Shown here: one piece after another, positions 31,627-33,690 of the stretch
Position numbering within the stretch: the stretch's first letter is position 1
How the letters are laid out: every line of letters starts with the position of its first letter
Assembly: GCA_964355975.1 (NCBI GenBank)
Contig: CAYHFW010000025.1
Location: 1 to 33,690, forward strand
DNA length: 33,690 nucleotides
Direction: 5' to 3'
Source: F1-60-MAGs104 sp964355975
GTDB taxonomy: Bacteria; Planctomycetota; Phycisphaerae; Phycisphaerales; SM1A02
The notes under the pieces: model-generated
What the model was told of the DNA's origin: nothing
What the model saw: only the letters and a program-made list of their open reading frames with translations
Database searches by the model: none
Translations under genes and position numbers: made by a program

Positions 31627-31966
31627 AACTCGCCTTTCTCGAACTCGGCGATGACGAGCGAATGCTCTACATCACACAAGTCGCTGCACGCCGTGGCGTA
31701 TCGGCCGTGATCATCGAGAAGGACTTCTGGGTGTGCTGTGGAAGAGCCGCTTCTACTACTCGGCTTGGGCGAGATTTGATCTCGCTCGACCTGGTTCGTT
31801 TCGGTTGCTACCGGCGACGTCGAGAGTGAGCGCCCTTGCGCGCGATTACGAGTCGATGCGTGAGATGTATTTGTCAGAACCACCGACTTTCGAACAGGTT
31901 CTTGACACGCATCGTCGCCTTGAAGAGAAGATCAATGGCGCGCGATCAAGTCGCCAACGCGACTGA
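31623..31966 (+). pseudogene. AbiEii-like nucleotidyltransferase toxin, internally deleted
   Basis: From GTG 31623 the frame gives VKLAFLELGDDERMLYITQ and then AARRGVSAVIIEKDFWVC, the normal N-terminus of AbiEii-type toxins. At about 31735 homology jumps to another frame: LWKSRFYYSAWARFDLARPG, ALARDYESMREMYLSEPPTF, LDTHRRLEEKINGA, the normal C-terminus, ending at 31966. About 38 and 75 residues remain of a protein that is usually near 300. The catalytic nucleotidyltransferase core is missing and the two ends are out of frame, so no toxin can be made. Confidence 0.87.
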
Positions 31967-32012
31967 CGAGCGGTCCATCCGAACGCTCGCGAGCAACGCG
32001 CCGCGACAGAAA

Positions 32013-32116
32013 CACCCACTTCGCGGTGAGAAAGTGCCCTCATGAGGGCACAATTCCACCGCCAAGTGGGGGAGTGCGCGCGACTGCTGCGCGACTTACG
32101 GCGCGCAGGGACCCCA
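32013..32116. repeat. hairpin repeat, copy 3 (104-bp version)
   Basis: It matches copy 1 (27792-27895) at 103 of 104 positions, including the last six codons and stop of the dockerin gene on the minus strand. With copy 2 it brackets the DUF6088/AbiEii locus in direct orientation, 1,124 bp apart. Confidence 0.92.
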
Positions 32117-33690
32117 ACTCGTGAGCACGACGGTGAGGTCGAGCCCATCGACGAGCCCGTCGTGATTGGTGTCGGCGTTGAAATTGGCTTGGCCTGGTGT
32201 TCCCCACTGGGTCAGCAGACTCGCGAGGTCAACTCCATTGACTTCACCGTCGAGCACAATGTCACCACCGCACACGCAGATGTTGTTGCCGCCGAGATTC
32301 AACCACTGCCCCGAGATGTTGGGAAGTGGAAGATTCGCGCACACCGAAGTTCCCGTGAGCGACATTGTGATCGCCGCGCTCTCGACAGCTCCGATGCCAC
32401 CTTGCGCCTTCACTGCAGCGTTGCCAGTGATTTCGCAGTTTGTCAATGTCAGGTACGAGCCAGCAGTTGCTTGCGGCACCCACGACACGCCGCCGACGAG
32501 ATTGTTTGAGTCGTTCGTGCGCACGACGGTGTTGGCGAGCGAAGTTGTGCCCTCGACAAGATGCATTCCTCCGCCGCGGCTGTTGGAGTAGTTGTTTTCG
32601 AATGTCGAGTCGACGATCGCAACGCTTCCGCCGTAGACCTGCAGTCCGCCACCGTCTGCCGATGCGCTGTTGTTCTTGAAGATGCACCTCTCGATGTCGC
32701 CAGTCGAGAAGCGAAAGTACGCGCCGCCGCCGAAGCCAGCCGCGTTGTCTTCGATGACGCAATCGCGCAGGTTTGCCGCCGATCCGAATGACGTGACGCC
32801 GCCACCAATGAGTGCTGACGGAAGATTGGGCAGTGGCCATCCAGTCAGACCGCCGCGCACCGTCACGCCTTCGAGTGCAGCAGTGGATGGCTCTCCGCCA
32901 GTGAATCGAACGACCGAGGTCGCCGCGACACCAGTGCCCGCGATGGCCGTCTTGCCAGCGCCTGCGCCGCGCACGATGACATCGCGCCCGCCGAAAGTGA
33001 TCGGACCCGCGTAGATACCAGGTGCAACGGCGACCACCCGATGAGAGCCCGACGGGGTCGCATCGATTGCCGCCTGAATGGTTGCGTAGTCGCCAGGGAC
33101 GGTGACGGTCCACTCACACACGTCGGGCACGCCGTTGGCGTTGAGGTCGGCGAGTTGTCCGCTCAAGATCTGCCCGTAGTCAACGATGCCGTCGGCGTTG
33201 CAATCGGCGGACCATTCGACAAAGTAGGGTCCTTGCCACCAATTGCATCCAATGTCATTCACAACTGGGGGAGTTGTGGAACCTTGTTGAAGGTCGGCGA
33301 AATTGGAACACGTTCCGTCGCCACTCTCAACCAAACTATACGGACCGAGGTCTACTAGAGGCTCACCTGTGATCCAGTGCCAGCCTGTAGAGGGCAACTT
33401 CTGAAGCCCAACGTACCCGCCGTAAATATTTTGTAACCAACCGATTTGTCTAACAAATTCGGCTTCGGGCTGCGAATTGAGTGTCGCCAAATGACCGCCG
33501 GCATTCGACGCATTGATTCGCGCATCATCCCAACTGCCTACGGTTTCAAGACTCAATTTGTACCAATGCCCATTGCCTCCATCTGCGACGCGCCACTGAA
33601 CTGCCGCCTGCGCGGCGGCATCGTCACAGATAGCAGCAGCGCCAAACACAGCCGCCGAACCCACGAATGCCAACACGCCAACGTTTTTAG
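32096..33690 (-). CDS. secreted C-type-lectin / beta-helix / dockerin protein, 5' end cut
   Basis: At least 526 residues; the frame is open to the window edge (KNVGVLAFVGSAAVFGAAA looks like the middle of a signal peptide), so the start lies outside. A C-type-lectin-like domain comes first (WYKLSLETVGSWDDARINAS, GGHLATLNSQPEAEFV, WHWITGEPL). A short calcium-type loop follows (DCNADGIVD, DLNANGVPDVCEW). Next is a right-handed beta-helix (PGDYATIQAAIDATPSG; rungs CVIEDNAAG, CIFKNNSAS, STFENNYSN). Two dockerin-like loops end it (VNGVDLASLLTQWG and DTNHDGLVDGLDLTVVLTSWG). It resembles the 27875-29983 gene in its beta-helix and dockerin parts. It is probably a surface protein that binds glycans. 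Confidence 0.86.
   Translation of the reverse strand, partial: KNVGVLAFVGSAAVFGAAAICDDAAAQAAVQWRVADGGNGHWYKLSLETVGSWDDARINASNAGGHLATLNSQPEAEFVRQIGWLQNIYGGYVGLQKLPSTGWHWITGEPLVDLGPYSLVESGDGTCSNFADLQQGSTTPPVVNDIGCNWWQGPYFVEWSADCNADGIVDYGQILSGQLADLNANGVPDVCEWTVTVPGDYATIQAAIDATPSGSHRVVAVAPGIYAGPITFGGRDVIVRGAGAGKTAIAGTGVAATSVVRFTGGEPSTAALEGVTVRGGLTGWPLPNLPSALIGGGVTSFGSAANLRDCVIEDNAAGFGGGAYFRFSTGDIERCIFKNNSASADGGGLQVYGGSVAIVDSTFENNYSNSRGGGMHLVEGTTSLANTVVRTNDSNNLVGGVSWVPQATAGSYLTLTNCEITGNAAVKAQGGIGAVESAAITMSLTGTSVCANLPLPNISGQWLNLGGNNICVCGGDIVLDGEVNGVDLASLLTQWGTPGQANFNADTNHDGLVDGLDLTVVLTSWGPCAP

Noticed and set aside
27792..32116. CRISPR array
   Set aside because: The three repeats are 1-4 kb apart with genes between them, not regularly spaced, and no cas genes are present.

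Overview
The window reads as chromosomal DNA of a planctomycete, most likely from the Phycisphaerae side of the phylum. Four secreted proteins end in the dockerin-like paired EF-hand module typical of these bacteria (D-x-N-x-D-G-x-V-x-x-x-D-L ... L-L-x-x-W-G). Two others end in a PEP-CTERM-like anchor (VPAPGA or VPTPSS, a hydrophobic stretch, then Arg-rich). A Ser/Thr kinase carries a membrane segment and TPR-type tail, and an ECF-type sigma factor belongs to a lineage common in planctomycetes. The assignment rests on family content only; there is no rRNA or full marker gene.

Layout. (1) 1-6.8 kb is an accessory region starting just behind the 3' part of a tRNA-Arg(UCG). It holds a MntA/HepT toxin-antitoxin pair, a small Trp-rich membrane protein, and an islet of about 3 kb (hicB, hicA, a KilA-N gene, a small HsdM-tail-like gene and an HNH endonuclease). 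The islet is bracketed by two 78-bp direct repeats. After it come three small or secreted proteins. A 50-bp hairpin sequence occurs identically at 71-120 and 6775-6824, the two ends of this region. (2) 6.9-18.3 kb is housekeeping: fabI; a leftward cluster btpA, D-amino-acid aminotransferase, coaX, MnmE-like GTPase; and a rightward series of aldose epimerase, SDR, gap, HlyD-type adaptor, toroid-fold lipoprotein and TPR-sulfotransferase. (3) 18.3-25.6 kb runs leftward: hairpin-rich spacer, PEP-CTERM protein, TerC/Alx-type membrane protein, transglutaminase/esterase fusion, small membrane protein and Ser/Thr kinase. (4) 25.7-33.7 kb is rich in large secreted proteins (dockerin, DNRLRE, kelch, beta-helix, C-type-lectin modules), an ECF sigma factor, and a second toxin-antitoxin locus (DUF6088/AbiEi-like antitoxin with a broken AbiEii-like toxin). 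That locus lies between two copies of a three-copy hairpin repeat.

The strongest observations are four. First, the HNH endonuclease reading frame starts at 3573, not at the internal ATG 3732, and is cut by an in-frame amber codon at 3654-3656 inside a conserved N-terminal domain. Second, toxin-antitoxin or defence cassettes sit between direct repeats at two places. Third, an AbiEii-type toxin has lost its middle by deletion while its antitoxin is intact. Fourth, about a dozen genes without a Shine-Dalgarno sequence have a TANNNT-like hexamer 5-10 nt before the start codon, which suggests widespread leaderless transcription. Functions are assigned from motif recognition alone; no database search was possible.
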